Assembly (NCBI GenBank): GCA_043808565.1
Contig: JAZDEQ010000031.1
Location: 1-14,492 of the forward strand
Source of the DNA: UBA12403 sp043808565
Lineage (GTDB): Bacteria > Patescibacteriota > Patescibacteriia > UBA9934 > GWF2-40-263
DNA: 14,492 nt
Reading direction: 5' to 3'
Part shown: piece after piece, positions 1-5,260 of the stretch
How the letters are laid out: each line of letters begins with the position of its first letter
Numbering within the stretch: the stretch's first letter is position 1
Notes under the pieces: model-generated
Seen by the model: only the letters and a program-made list of their open reading frames with translations
The model's database searches: none
What the model was told of the DNA's origin: nothing
Translations under genes and position numbers: made by a program

Positions 1-98
1 GTGAAAGGAACTCTCACCCAGCTCTCCGACCTCAAAAGGCCAGAAAACTGGGGGTTCTCTTACATACGCCGCTCTTAGCGGTCGCACGGAAGGACCGT
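1..98 (-). ncRNA. Structured RNA or 5' leader, runs off left edge
   Basis: No convincing reading frame is present. Read on the minus strand from the promoter at 101-129, the RNA would start near 94-98 and fold into consecutive hairpins: ACGG/CCGT (83-97), CCGCU/AGCGG with loop AAG, a GGCCU-UUUG-AGGUC hairpin nested in CCCAG/CUGGG, and a terminal GUGAGA-GUUCC-UUUCAC hairpin at 1-17. Such dense pairing directly after a strong promoter suggests a cis-regulatory leader or a structural RNA whose remainder, or target gene, lies left of the window. The GGAGAG stretch followed by a hairpin superficially resembles parts of glycine riboswitches and T-box stem I, but the diagnostic cores are not visible, so I assign no family. 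Confidence 0.35.
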
Positions 99-100
99 AC

Positions 101-129
101 TTTATACCATATTTTTGGCAAAAAGTCAA
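101..129 (-). promoter_or_regulatory. Sigma70-type promoter with extended -10
   Basis: On the minus strand TTGACT (124-129) and TATAAA (101-106) are separated by exactly 17 bp, and TG one base before the -10 makes it an extended -10. This is among the best promoter matches in the window. It points left, away from the oxidoreductase, into the structured RNA. An imperfect hairpin (CGCC...GGCG, about 131-158) lies just upstream. Confidence 0.6.
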
Positions 130-231
130 CCCGCCTTCGCTCAAGACGAGCTTCGGCGAGGCTTGGTCCCCACAAATTATTTGGCTAATTGTAAACAAAA
201 AACAGCGGTTTTAAGGCTGGTTTTTATATAT

Positions 232-400
232 CCTCTTCCCTAACCCCTCCCCTTCGTTCTGGTCAAGGGGAGGGGGAAGTTGGCGGTTATTGGATTGTTT
301 ACAAAAAAAATAAAGTCAAAATGTGTTTATTAAATTTTACCACATTTTGACATTTCCCCTCCCCTTGATTTTTGACGTAGGGGAGGGGTTAGGGGAGAGG
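232..400. repeat. C/G-rich repeat present twice in inverted orientation
   Basis: A roughly 47-bp unit occurs at 232-278 and, reverse-complemented, at 354-400. Both contain CCTCT(T/C)CCCTAACCCCTCCCC, a short spacer and GGTCAAGGGGAGGGG or a close variant. Each unit is itself a hairpin (CCCTCCCC/GGGGAGGG). The right unit reaches into the oxidoreductase gene and supplies its stop codon and last codons (Leu-Pro-Leu-Pro). It resembles a short dispersed repeat or MITE; no transposase is linked to it here. Confidence 0.6.
303..351 (-). terminator. Probable intrinsic terminator of the Fe-S/oxidoreductase cluster
   Basis: A perfect 11-bp stem, GTCAAAATGTG (315-325) with CACATTTTGAC (341-351), is followed on the minus strand by TTTATTTTTTTT (303-314). 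It lies 38 nt past the stop of the oxidoreductase and so fits the end of that transcript. The stem is A/T-rich, which weakens the call. Confidence 0.5.
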
Positions 401-1546
401 AAGTACTTTTATCATCTCCACAACTCTCTGCCTTTGACTATTCGCATTAACCAAAGTTGCCCCAATGGCTTTTTTATTTTTGAAAAAAATTTGAACCACC
501 GAGCCCTCGGCCGCGCTACCTTCGACAATTATTTCATCGGCCCAACCGCGATCAGTGTCGCCTAAAAAAATTACATCTAAATCTAATAGCTTCATTGAGG
601 AAGTGGTGACTTGGTCAAAAACATTTTTTTGACCAACAATATTTTGGGCGGCAATTCGCCCTTGGGCTTGGGCGGCGGTCCAGGTGCCCATAATTCTGTT
701 TCGACCAGAGGTGGCGTCAAAAACTTCGGCCACATCGCCGATGGCATAAACGTTTGGTAAATTGGTTTCGGTTTTTTCATTAACCACAATTCCTTTGCCC
801 AACTGTAATCCCGAATCAGCCAACCAAGAAATATCTGGCTCAAGGCCAATGCCCACACCAAGAATTTGGCTGGCAAATTCGCCGCGATCAGTGACAAATG
901 AAGTTAATTCTTTTTCACCACCCAATTCTTTGAATTGGGCTTGGGGCACAACTTTGATGCCTTGTTTTTCTAAACGTTGATTGATCAATTGTCCGCTTTC
1001 TTTGTCTAAAACCCGTGACCAAAAATACGGGCCACGAAAAGCTACTGTGGTTTTTAAATTAAAATGTTTAAAAATATTTATAAACTCGCAAGCAATCAGG
1101 CCGCCGCCGTAAACGCCAACTTCGGCAGTTGGTCCGTGTTCAGACAAAAGTTGCGATAAGTGATCGGCATCCTCAAGCGTCCAAAGATAAGCCACGCCAC
1201 GACGATAGTCAGGAACATCGCGGGTGTAACGACCGCTGGCAATCACCAACTTATCAAATGGTAATTCTCGACCATCAGAAGTAGCCACAAAAGAATTTTT
1301 AAAATCAATATTTTCGGCTCGAGCTTCGGTTCGCCAAATTTTTTGTTCAGCGTACCAATTATCAGTTTTCAAAAAAATCTTTTCTCGCGGCACCAAACCT
1401 TTAATTAAATGCGGCAAAAGCACCCGCGAATAAAGCGGGGTTTGTTCTTCGGTAACCAAAGTTATTTCTGCGGTCGGAGCTAGCTTGCGCAATTCCTCGG
1501 CGCAAGTTGTGCCAGCAATACCGCCGCCAATGATAATTATTTTCAT
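389..1546 (-). CDS. FAD-dependent NAD(P)H oxidoreductase (Pyr_redox_2 family)
   Basis: A 385-residue flavoprotein of the pyridine nucleotide-disulphide oxidoreductase fold, of the rubredoxin/ferredoxin-reductase and nitrite-reductase NirB-like type. The N-terminal FAD-binding Rossmann motif is IIGGGIAG (residues 5-12). A second glycine motif, VGVYGGGLIACEF (143-155), should bind NAD(P)H, and the second FAD contact NVYAIGD lies at 265-271. No CxxxxC redox pair follows the first Rossmann motif, so a thioredoxin- or lipoamide-reductase role is unlikely. It lies downstream of a ferredoxin gene on the same strand, so transfer of electrons between NAD(P)H and that ferredoxin is the simplest role (inference). 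Length is normal for the family. The last codons and the stop fall inside the C/G-rich repeat at 354-400, so the native C-terminus may have been replaced. Confidence 0.88.
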   Translation of the reverse strand: MKIIIIGGGIAGTTCAEELRKLAPTAEITLVTEEQTPLYSRVLLPHLIKGLVPREKIFLKTDNWYAEQKIWRTEARAENIDFKNSFVATSDGRELPFDKLVIASGRYTRDVPDYRRGVAYLWTLEDADHLSQLLSEHGPTAEVGVYGGGLIACEFINIFKHFNLKTTVAFRGPYFWSRVLDKESGQLINQRLEKQGIKVVPQAQFKELGGEKELTSFVTDRGEFASQILGVGIGLEPDISWLADSGLQLGKGIVVNEKTETNLPNVYAIGDVAEVFDATSGRNRIMGTWTAAQAQGRIAAQNIVGQKNVFDQVTTSSMKLLDLDVIFLGDTDRGWADEIIVEGSAAEGSVVQIFFKNKKAIGATLVNANSQRQRVVEMIKVLPLP

Positions 1547-1550
1547 AATA

Positions 1551-1657
1551 AACGTAGAAATCGTAGAATCGCTTCTCTCGTAGAAGGCGTAGATATAGGC
1601 TGGATTCTACCTGGCGCTTTCTATAAGTCTACGCTTTCTACGTTCTACGTTTTCTAC
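1551..1657. repeat. Intergenic palindromic repeat built on CGTAGAA
   Basis: The spacer between ferredoxin and oxidoreductase is almost entirely repeats. CGTAGAA occurs at 1553, 1562 and 1579 plus the variant GCGTAGA at 1588. Its complement, TCTACG or TTCTAC, occurs several times in 1604-1656. The two halves can pair into a long imperfect hairpin (about 1576-1600 with 1621-1645). It differs from the other repeats in the window. Confidence 0.6.
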
Positions 1658-1662
1658 TAAAC

Positions 1663-1926
1663 TTACTTGGGGAAAATTTGTTCTCCATTTTCATCAAAAA
1701 CAAAAACCGCCAGTGTGGGACACGATTCAGCGCCAAGCAAAATATTTTGTTTTTCTTCTTCGGTCACTTCAATTTCCCGTTCGTAGGTTGGGCCGCCTGG
1801 AGCTTGGCCGTGATCGAGAACGTCGGCTTTATTTTCGTTATTCAACTGAAACGTCTCGGGTGCTACGGTAACGCAAGCCGCCGCGCCAATGCAAAGATCT
1901 GGGTCGACTTTGATTTTTATTTTCAT
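1663..1926 (-). CDS. Small ferredoxin, probably [3Fe-4S]
   Basis: An 87-residue acidic soluble protein with the single-cluster ferredoxin pattern. Cys12, Cys18 and Cys69 (followed by Pro70) are present, but the position expected for the second Cys of a Cys-x2-Cys-x2-Cys motif is Ala15. Three ligands with Ala at this place is the pattern of [3Fe-4S] ferredoxins of the P450-partner type, which also share the Ala-Pro-x-x-Phe stretch (22-26). It probably carries electrons for the downstream FAD oxidoreductase; no P450 is visible. I chose the ATG at 1926 because AGGTGGT lies just upstream of it. The ATG at 1941, which would add five residues, lies inside the terminal repeat of the MITE-like element at 1935-2064. 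Confidence 0.82.
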   Translation of the reverse strand: MKIKIKVDPDLCIGAAACVTVAPETFQLNNENKADVLDHGQAPGGPTYEREIEVTEEEKQNILLGAESCPTLAVFVFDENGEQIFPK

Positions 1927-1934
1927 ACTACCAC

Positions 1935-2064
1935 CTGTCATTCCGAATGTCTCGCCATTCGATCCGACTCATGGCCGTGAGCCCTGTCGAACCGGGAGGA
2001 ATCTCGCCACGTGATATTAATTTAAGGTCACGCGGCGAGATCCCTCTCTGGCTCGGGATGACAG
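1935..2064. mobile_element. MITE-like palindromic element
   Basis: A 130-bp element whose ends are inverted repeats, CTGTCATTCCGA (1935-1946) and the complement of CTGTCATCCCGA (2053-2064), 11 of 12 matching. Inside, 1984-2014 and 2028-2064 form a long imperfect stem centred on an A/T-rich loop (GAGG-ATCTCGCC-CGTGA paired with its complement). It has no coding capacity. It separates nifU from the ferredoxin gene and abuts the ferredoxin start, so it may influence expression. Mobility is inferred only from the structure. Confidence 0.65.
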
Positions 2065-2115
2065 AATTAATTAATTTTTAATAAATAATTTTAAAAACCA
2101 ATATTCGTATATTCG

Positions 2116-2553
2116 TTACTTTTCGTAATTCGTAACAAAATTATTCACCGCTTCTCGCAACGCTTTATCGCACAAAACCGAACAATGAATTTTTCGGAGC
2201 GGCAGGCCGCCAAGGCGTTCGACAATCATGGTTGGGGTTATTTTTACCGCTTCGTCAATTGTTAGGCCGCCATTTTCCAAACACATCACCGAACAAATCG
2301 AAGCCGCAGCAATAGCACTGGCACAACCAAAAGTTTTCCAAAGATAACCAACAATTTTTTTACTTTGTGGATCAATTTTTAACCAAACTTTCATTTCATC
2401 ACCGCAAGCTGGCGAACCATAAACTCCGTAGCCATTAAAATCCGCTGGCGGATTTTCTTCTTTTAAAAAATTTCGCGGATTAAAAAAATGATCTTTTACA
2501 ATATCGCTGTAAAACCAGGTTTCGGTGTTGCAGGGGTTGTTGACGTCGCCCAT
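2116..2553 (-). CDS. NifU/IscU-like Fe-S cluster scaffold
   Basis: A 145-residue homologue of the IscU/NifU N-terminal scaffold domain, on which new Fe-S clusters are built from sulfur delivered by a cysteine desulfurase. All three ligand cysteines are in their usual settings: SPACGD (Cys50, with the conserved Asp52), TFGCASAIA (Cys77) and KIHCSVLC (Cys124). Additional cysteines (8, 87, 91, 128) are not family hallmarks. No NifU C-terminal or ferredoxin-like domain follows, so it is a stand-alone scaffold. It begins 23 nt after the nifS stop on the same strand, consistent with one operon. No clear Shine-Dalgarno sequence precedes the ATG at 2553; the upstream bases are the C-rich tract shared with the end of nifS. 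Confidence 0.9.
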   Translation of the reverse strand: MGDVNNPCNTETWFYSDIVKDHFFNPRNFLKEENPPADFNGYGVYGSPACGDEMKVWLKIDPQSKKIVGYLWKTFGCASAIAAASICSVMCLENGGLTIDEAVKITPTMIVERLGGLPLRKIHCSVLCDKALREAVNNFVTNYEK

Positions 2554-2560
2554 ATTTTTG

Positions 2561-2622
2561 CGGGGGGGTGGAGGGGTTAAGGGAGGTTAAGAGGGGTTGG
2601 GGGAGTTAAAAAGGGGGGGGTT
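2561..2622. repeat. C-rich tract at the nifS/nifU junction
   Basis: On the minus strand this is a run of CCCC, TTAACC and CCTCC blocks that resembles the CCTCTTCCCTAACCCCTCCCC core of the repeat at 232-400. It encodes the final Pro/Leu/Thr-rich residues of the cysteine desulfurase and forms the gap before nifU. It may be a degenerate copy of that repeat (inference). Confidence 0.45.
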
Positions 2623-3794
2623 ATTGGGTTGGTGGAAATTAATCGTAGTTTCTCAACCAACGGTGGTAAAACTTCTAGTACATAATCAATATCGGCTTCG
2701 GTGGTGGTGTGGCCTAAAGTAAAACGAATTGTGCCATGGGCTTCTTCGGCCGAACGGCCAGTGGCCAAAACAACATGACTCGGATCAAGCGAAGCGCTGG
2801 TGCAGGCCGAACCAGTGGAAACAAAAATTCCTTGGGCATCAAGATACAACATTAGGGCCTCGCCTTCAATATCAAGAAAAGAAATGTTTACATTGTTTGG
2901 TAGCCGTTGAGTGGGATGGCCATTGAGTTTGGTTTTAGGAACCGAATCGAAAATACCTTTAATTAATTTTTCTCGAAGCGGCAACAAATGTTCGTTTTCT
3001 TTATTTTTTTCTTTTTGGACCAAATCCAGAGCTTCGGCCAAACCAACAATACTGGCGACGTTTTCTGTGCCCGGGCGAAGACTTCGTTCTTGAGCCCCGC
3101 CAAACATCAAGGGCTGAAGCCTTAATCCCTTACGAGCATAAAGTGCACCCACGCCTTTGGGACCATAAATTTTTGAACCATTAATCGTCATTAAATCAAC
3201 GTGGAGTTTTTCCACCGAAAGATCGAGCGCCCCGGCCGCCTGACAGGCATCCGTATGAAAAGCTGGAAATAATTTTGGACCGCGAAATTTTTGTAACCAA
3301 TTACCGATTTCTGAAATTGGCTGAATTGCCCCAATCTCATTATTAGCCAACATTATAGAAACCAAAATGGTGTCCGGACGAATCGCCGCCTTAACCGAAG
3401 CAAATTCAATAATTCCGTCAGAATTTGGTTTTAAATAAGTAACTTCAAAACCTTCTTTTTCTAATTGTCCGGCGGCTTCTAAAACCGCGTGGTGTTCAAT
3501 GGCGCTAACCACGACGTGTTTACCAACGGCCGCATTGGCACGAGCCAAACCAAGAACGGCTAAATTATCAGATTCGGTGCCGCCAGAAGTAAAAATAATT
3601 TCCTCAGAGCGGCAACAAAAAATTTTAGCCACTCGACTGCGGGCCGCCTCAATCGCGTCCTTGGCCTTTTTGCCGGGTGTATGAAAGCTCGAAGGGTTAC
3701 CAAAATTTTCCTCGAGCCACGGCTTCATAACCGCAAAAACCCGCGGATCGAGCGGGGTGGTGGCGGCGTGGTCAAGATAGATAAAGCGAGACAT
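2577..3794 (-). CDS. Cysteine desulfurase (NifS/IscS type)
   Basis: A 405-residue PLP-dependent class V aminotransferase-fold enzyme that removes sulfur from L-cysteine, leaving a persulfide for cluster assembly. Visible landmarks are YLDHAATTP (6-14), the cofactor-stacking histidine in SAIEHHAV (around 101), the Asp182/Gln185 region (HTDACQAAG), the PLP lysine 208 in GSKIYGPKG, and the catalytic Cys331 in STGSACTSAS, which has the loop form of the IscS/NifS group rather than SufS. A family-length protein would end near residue 387; the remaining 18 residues are Pro/Leu/Thr-rich and come from the C-rich tract, so they are probably an acquired tail. It lies between the TRASH-domain gene and the scaffold gene, all on one strand. 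Confidence 0.93.
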   Translation of the reverse strand: MSRFIYLDHAATTPLDPRVFAVMKPWLEENFGNPSSFHTPGKKAKDAIEAARSRVAKIFCCRSEEIIFTSGGTESDNLAVLGLARANAAVGKHVVVSAIEHHAVLEAAGQLEKEGFEVTYLKPNSDGIIEFASVKAAIRPDTILVSIMLANNEIGAIQPISEIGNWLQKFRGPKLFPAFHTDACQAAGALDLSVEKLHVDLMTINGSKIYGPKGVGALYARKGLRLQPLMFGGAQERSLRPGTENVASIVGLAEALDLVQKEKNKENEHLLPLREKLIKGIFDSVPKTKLNGHPTQRLPNNVNISFLDIEGEALMLYLDAQGIFVSTGSACTSASLDPSHVVLATGRSAEEAHGTIRFTLGHTTTEADIDYVLEVLPPLVEKLRLISTNPITPPFLTPPTPLNLP

Positions 3795-3802
3795 ATTAAA
3801 GA

Positions 3803-3816
3803 CGCGCCATGGCGCG
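3803..3816. repeat. Perfect 14-bp palindrome upstream of nifS
   Basis: CGCGCCATGGCGCG is perfectly self-complementary and lies in the 50-bp gap between the TRASH-domain gene and nifS, 9 bp before the nifS ATG. It could form an RNA hairpin that insulates or attenuates nifS, or be a protein-binding site. No T-run follows, so it is not a standard terminator. Confidence 0.4.
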
Positions 3817-3844
3817 CCTCAACATAATATATCGAGTTCTTTCT

Positions 3845-4042
3845 TTATTCAACTACGTCGTCTTCGTCCAAATATTTTTCTGGTTCTTTTAAAAACTCCT
3901 CACGACAGGCGGCTGAACAAAAAGTTAAAACTACTCCGCCTTCGGATTCTTCGGTTTGAATACTGTCAGGGTCGCTTAGCGGGGCTAAACAAACATCGCA
4001 AACATCGGTGGTGTCTTCAAGGTATTTATCAAATGATGGCAT
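3845..4042 (-). CDS. Small TRASH/YHS-type metal-binding protein
   Basis: A 65-residue acidic protein with a single treble-clef metal-binding unit: CDVC (residues 15-18) followed by TFCSAACREEFLKEPEKYL, whose Cys-x3-Cys completes four thiolate ligands. The FCS-x-x-C-x-x-x-F-x-x-x-P-x-x-Y signature is that of TRASH/YHS domains, linked to metal sensing or handling. As first gene of the run leading into nifS and nifU, a role in iron or zinc handling for Fe-S assembly is plausible but not shown. The predicted promoter at 4056-4086 would start the mRNA only about 7 nt before the ATG, so translation may be nearly leaderless. Confidence 0.75.
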   Translation of the reverse strand: MPSFDKYLEDTTDVCDVCLAPLSDPDSIQTEESEGGVVLTFCSAACREEFLKEPEKYLDEDDVVE

Positions 4043-4055
4043 AATTTATGCTTAT

Positions 4056-4086
4056 ATCATACCAGAAAACTGTGGTTAGGTGTCAA
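4056..4086 (-). promoter_or_regulatory. Candidate promoter for the TRASH-nifS-nifU run
   Basis: On the minus strand a perfect TTGACA (4081-4086) is followed by TATGAT (4056-4061), with TG one base before it (extended -10). The spacer is 19 bp, longer than ideal. The -35 overlaps the last codons of the GIY-YIG gene. Confidence 0.45.
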
Positions 4087-4354
4087 TACTACTAAATTCA
4101 GGCTGAAGAAAATTTTTTAACCGATTAAGAAAAAAATGCCGCCCTGGTCCGGTTTTTAAAAACCTCTCCCTTTTTATTGCATCAAACCGATTGATACCAG
4201 CTTCAAAATAAATTAATTTCCATGGGCCGCCCATTCTTCTTGTGGTATAAACCCCGCCGTTTTGGTGTTCGGTTAATCTTCTTTTTAAATTATTGGTATA
4301 ACCAATATAAAAAGAACCTTTTGGGTTCCTTAAAATGTAAACAAAATAAATCAC
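4076..4354 (-). CDS. GIY-YIG domain endonuclease-like protein (UPF0213/YhbQ-like)
   Basis: A 92-residue single-domain protein with the GIY-YIG nuclease fold. The first strand is VYILRN (residues 5-10), in the position of GIY. The second is FYIGYTNNLKRRLTEHQNG (15-33), containing YIG and the catalytic-type arginine on the following helix, and then comes the W-KLIYFE strand. A glutamate near residue 63 (KRERFLK) fits the metal-binding position. Length matches stand-alone proteins of the family, which are common in Patescibacteria and poorly characterised; some act on DNA ends. It is read away from the tRNA-Cys locus, with its C-terminus overlapping the next promoter. Confidence 0.88.
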   Translation of the reverse strand: MIYFVYILRNPKGSFYIGYTNNLKRRLTEHQNGGVYTTRRMGGPWKLIYFEAGINRFDAIKRERFLKTGPGRHFFLNRLKNFLQPEFSSIDT

Positions 4355-4387
4355 AGTTTTTAAACTTGGCTCGCGCGTTGGACAAGG

Positions 4388-4489
4388 ATAACGTTAAAGA
4401 CTTCGGTTTACCAACGGTAGGCGGTTTTGGATTGGCAGAATCAAAATCAGAGGGGAAAGCTGTTGCAAAACTGAAGTCTTTAACGTTAT
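4388..4489. repeat. 22-bp inverted repeat abutting tRNA-Cys
   Basis: The arms at 4388-4409 and 4468-4489 (starting ATAACGTTAAAGACTTC on the plus strand) are complementary at 21 of 22 positions, with a 58-bp centre. The right arm touches the encoded CCA end of the tRNA gene. In the tRNA transcript the two arms would form a long hairpin straight after the tRNA, so it could be a 3' processing or termination structure. It could equally be a small mobile element placed at a tRNA end. No T-run follows the left arm. Confidence 0.6.
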
Positions 4490-4563
4490 GGAGGCCTGGG
4501 TGGGAATCGAACCCGCGCATAAGGGTTTTGCAGACCCTCGCCTTACCACTTGGCTACCAGGCC
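4489..4563 (-). tRNA. tRNA-Cys (GCA)
   Basis: The minus strand gives a full cloverleaf. The acceptor stem is GGCCTGG/CCAGGCC (4557-4563 with 4493-4499). The D-arm contains AGCCAAGTGGTAAGGC, and the anticodon stem AGGGT/ACCCT holds the loop CTGCAAA, so the anticodon is GCA. The T-arm is GCGGGTTCGATTCCC, followed by discriminator T and an encoded CCA (4489-4491). U at position 73 is the normal cysteine identity base. The cysteine specificity is notable beside a cysteine-desulfurase operon but is probably chance. Confidence 0.96.
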
Positions 4564-4565
4564 GT

Positions 4566-4613
4566 GGTCGCTAAGCGACCCCTATTATATTAAAAAACCT
4601 CGACAGTTGTCCA
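4566..4613 (-). promoter_or_regulatory. tRNA-Cys promoter and leader hairpin
   Basis: TGGACA (4608-4613) and a perfect TATAAT (4584-4589) are spaced by 18 bp on the minus strand, and the TATAAT ends 20 bp before the tRNA. Between them lies a perfect 6-bp hairpin, GGTCGC-TTA-GCGACC (4566-4580), so the transcript would begin in or just before this hairpin. The -35 overlaps the 3' end of the 3D-domain gene. Confidence 0.55.
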
Positions 4614-5117
4614 CTGAAGACCAAAATTTCTGGCATCAGCAGTTTCTTCCATCCAAATATCAATACGTTTGTTATAGCGTTGATTCATTCGATCTTCAAC
4701 AATAAATACTTCATCGCCGTATAAATCAGGAAAACGAACCCGGGTGCCAATAGGTAAAAAATTGGCGGCAATTACACCGCGGCGTACTGTGGTTCCAGAA
4801 GCGGTTATAAAAGGTGTAGAGTCAGTTTGGCCAACCTCGCTCGAATAAGCCGTAATGGGTATTTTAATAATTCTTTCTGGTTGACCGTCGGCTGCCTCTG
4901 GTAATTGGCCGTAGGCACGGCCCTCGTTTTCTTTAGCAGCCAATTCTAAAATTAAAGCTCGGCCCTCTAAAGTAGTTGGCGACAGCCAATTATCAAGCAA
5001 TCCGGCTTTGGCGGCTTGAGGAACAAAAAGCTGGCCACCTAAAAAGACCATCAAAATCATTAACCCGGTACTAATCCGACGAAAAATGTTTTTTTTGTTT
5101 TCCAAAAATTGCCTCAT
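4590..5117 (-). CDS. Secreted 3D-domain (double-psi beta-barrel) protein
   Basis: A 175-residue protein with an N-terminal signal sequence: a basic start (KKNIFRR), a hydrophobic segment at about 17-33, and a likely cleavage after Ala-Lys-Ala (36-38). The C-terminal part (about 88-172) is a 3D domain, named for three conserved aspartates: Asp99 in GQTDSTP, Asp142 in VEDRMN and Asp153 in KRIDIWM. Related domains in YabE, YuiC and RpfB belong to cell-wall enzymes or their partners, so a peptidoglycan-related role outside the membrane is likely. It is divergent from the class A PBP gene. The start at 5117 is supported by AAGGGGAG eight bases upstream. Confidence 0.85.
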   Translation of the reverse strand: MRQFLENKKNIFRRISTGLMILMVFLGGQLFVPQAAKAGLLDNWLSPTTLEGRALILELAAKENEGRAYGQLPEAADGQPERIIKIPITAYSSEVGQTDSTPFITASGTTVRRGVIAANFLPIGTRVRFPDLYGDEVFIVEDRMNQRYNKRIDIWMEETADARNFGLQWTTVEVF

Positions 5118-5149
5118 ATAAAAAACTCCCCTTAACAGGAAGCCGGATT

Positions 5150-5178
5150 AGTATAGCATGTTTTCGGCTTTTGGTCAA
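5150..5178 (-). promoter_or_regulatory. Sigma70-type promoter of the 3D-domain gene
   Basis: TTGACC (5173-5178) and TATACT (5150-5155) are separated by 17 bp on the minus strand, with TG one base before the -10. The start site would lie about 25 nt upstream of the ATG, leaving room for the AAGGGGAG ribosome-binding site. Confidence 0.65.
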
Positions 5179-5260
5179 CCCAAACTGGCTAAAAATCGCC
5201 AGTTAAAGCCAAAACTGCCATGGACTTTTTTATGGAAAACTTATAAAATTATAAGCACTT

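Noticed and set aside
1..98. Glycine riboswitch or T-box leader
   Set aside because: GGAGAG followed by a hairpin is suggestive, but the conserved cores (for example the CCGAAGG-type element or the T-box sequence itself) are not in the window, so no family is claimed.
1551..1657. CRISPR-like array from repeated CGTAGAA units
   Set aside because: Units are only 7 bp, occur in both orientations and lack spacers of uniform length; it is a palindromic repeat.
2729..3684. Several plus-strand open frames opposite nifS
   Set aside because: All are complementary-strand shadows of a well-supported cysteine desulfurase gene.
4290..4520. 76-codon minus-strand open frame between tRNA-Cys and the GIY-YIG gene
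   Set aside because: It starts inside the tRNA and runs through the inverted repeat; the protein has no recognisable features and overlaps the GIY-YIG start in another frame.
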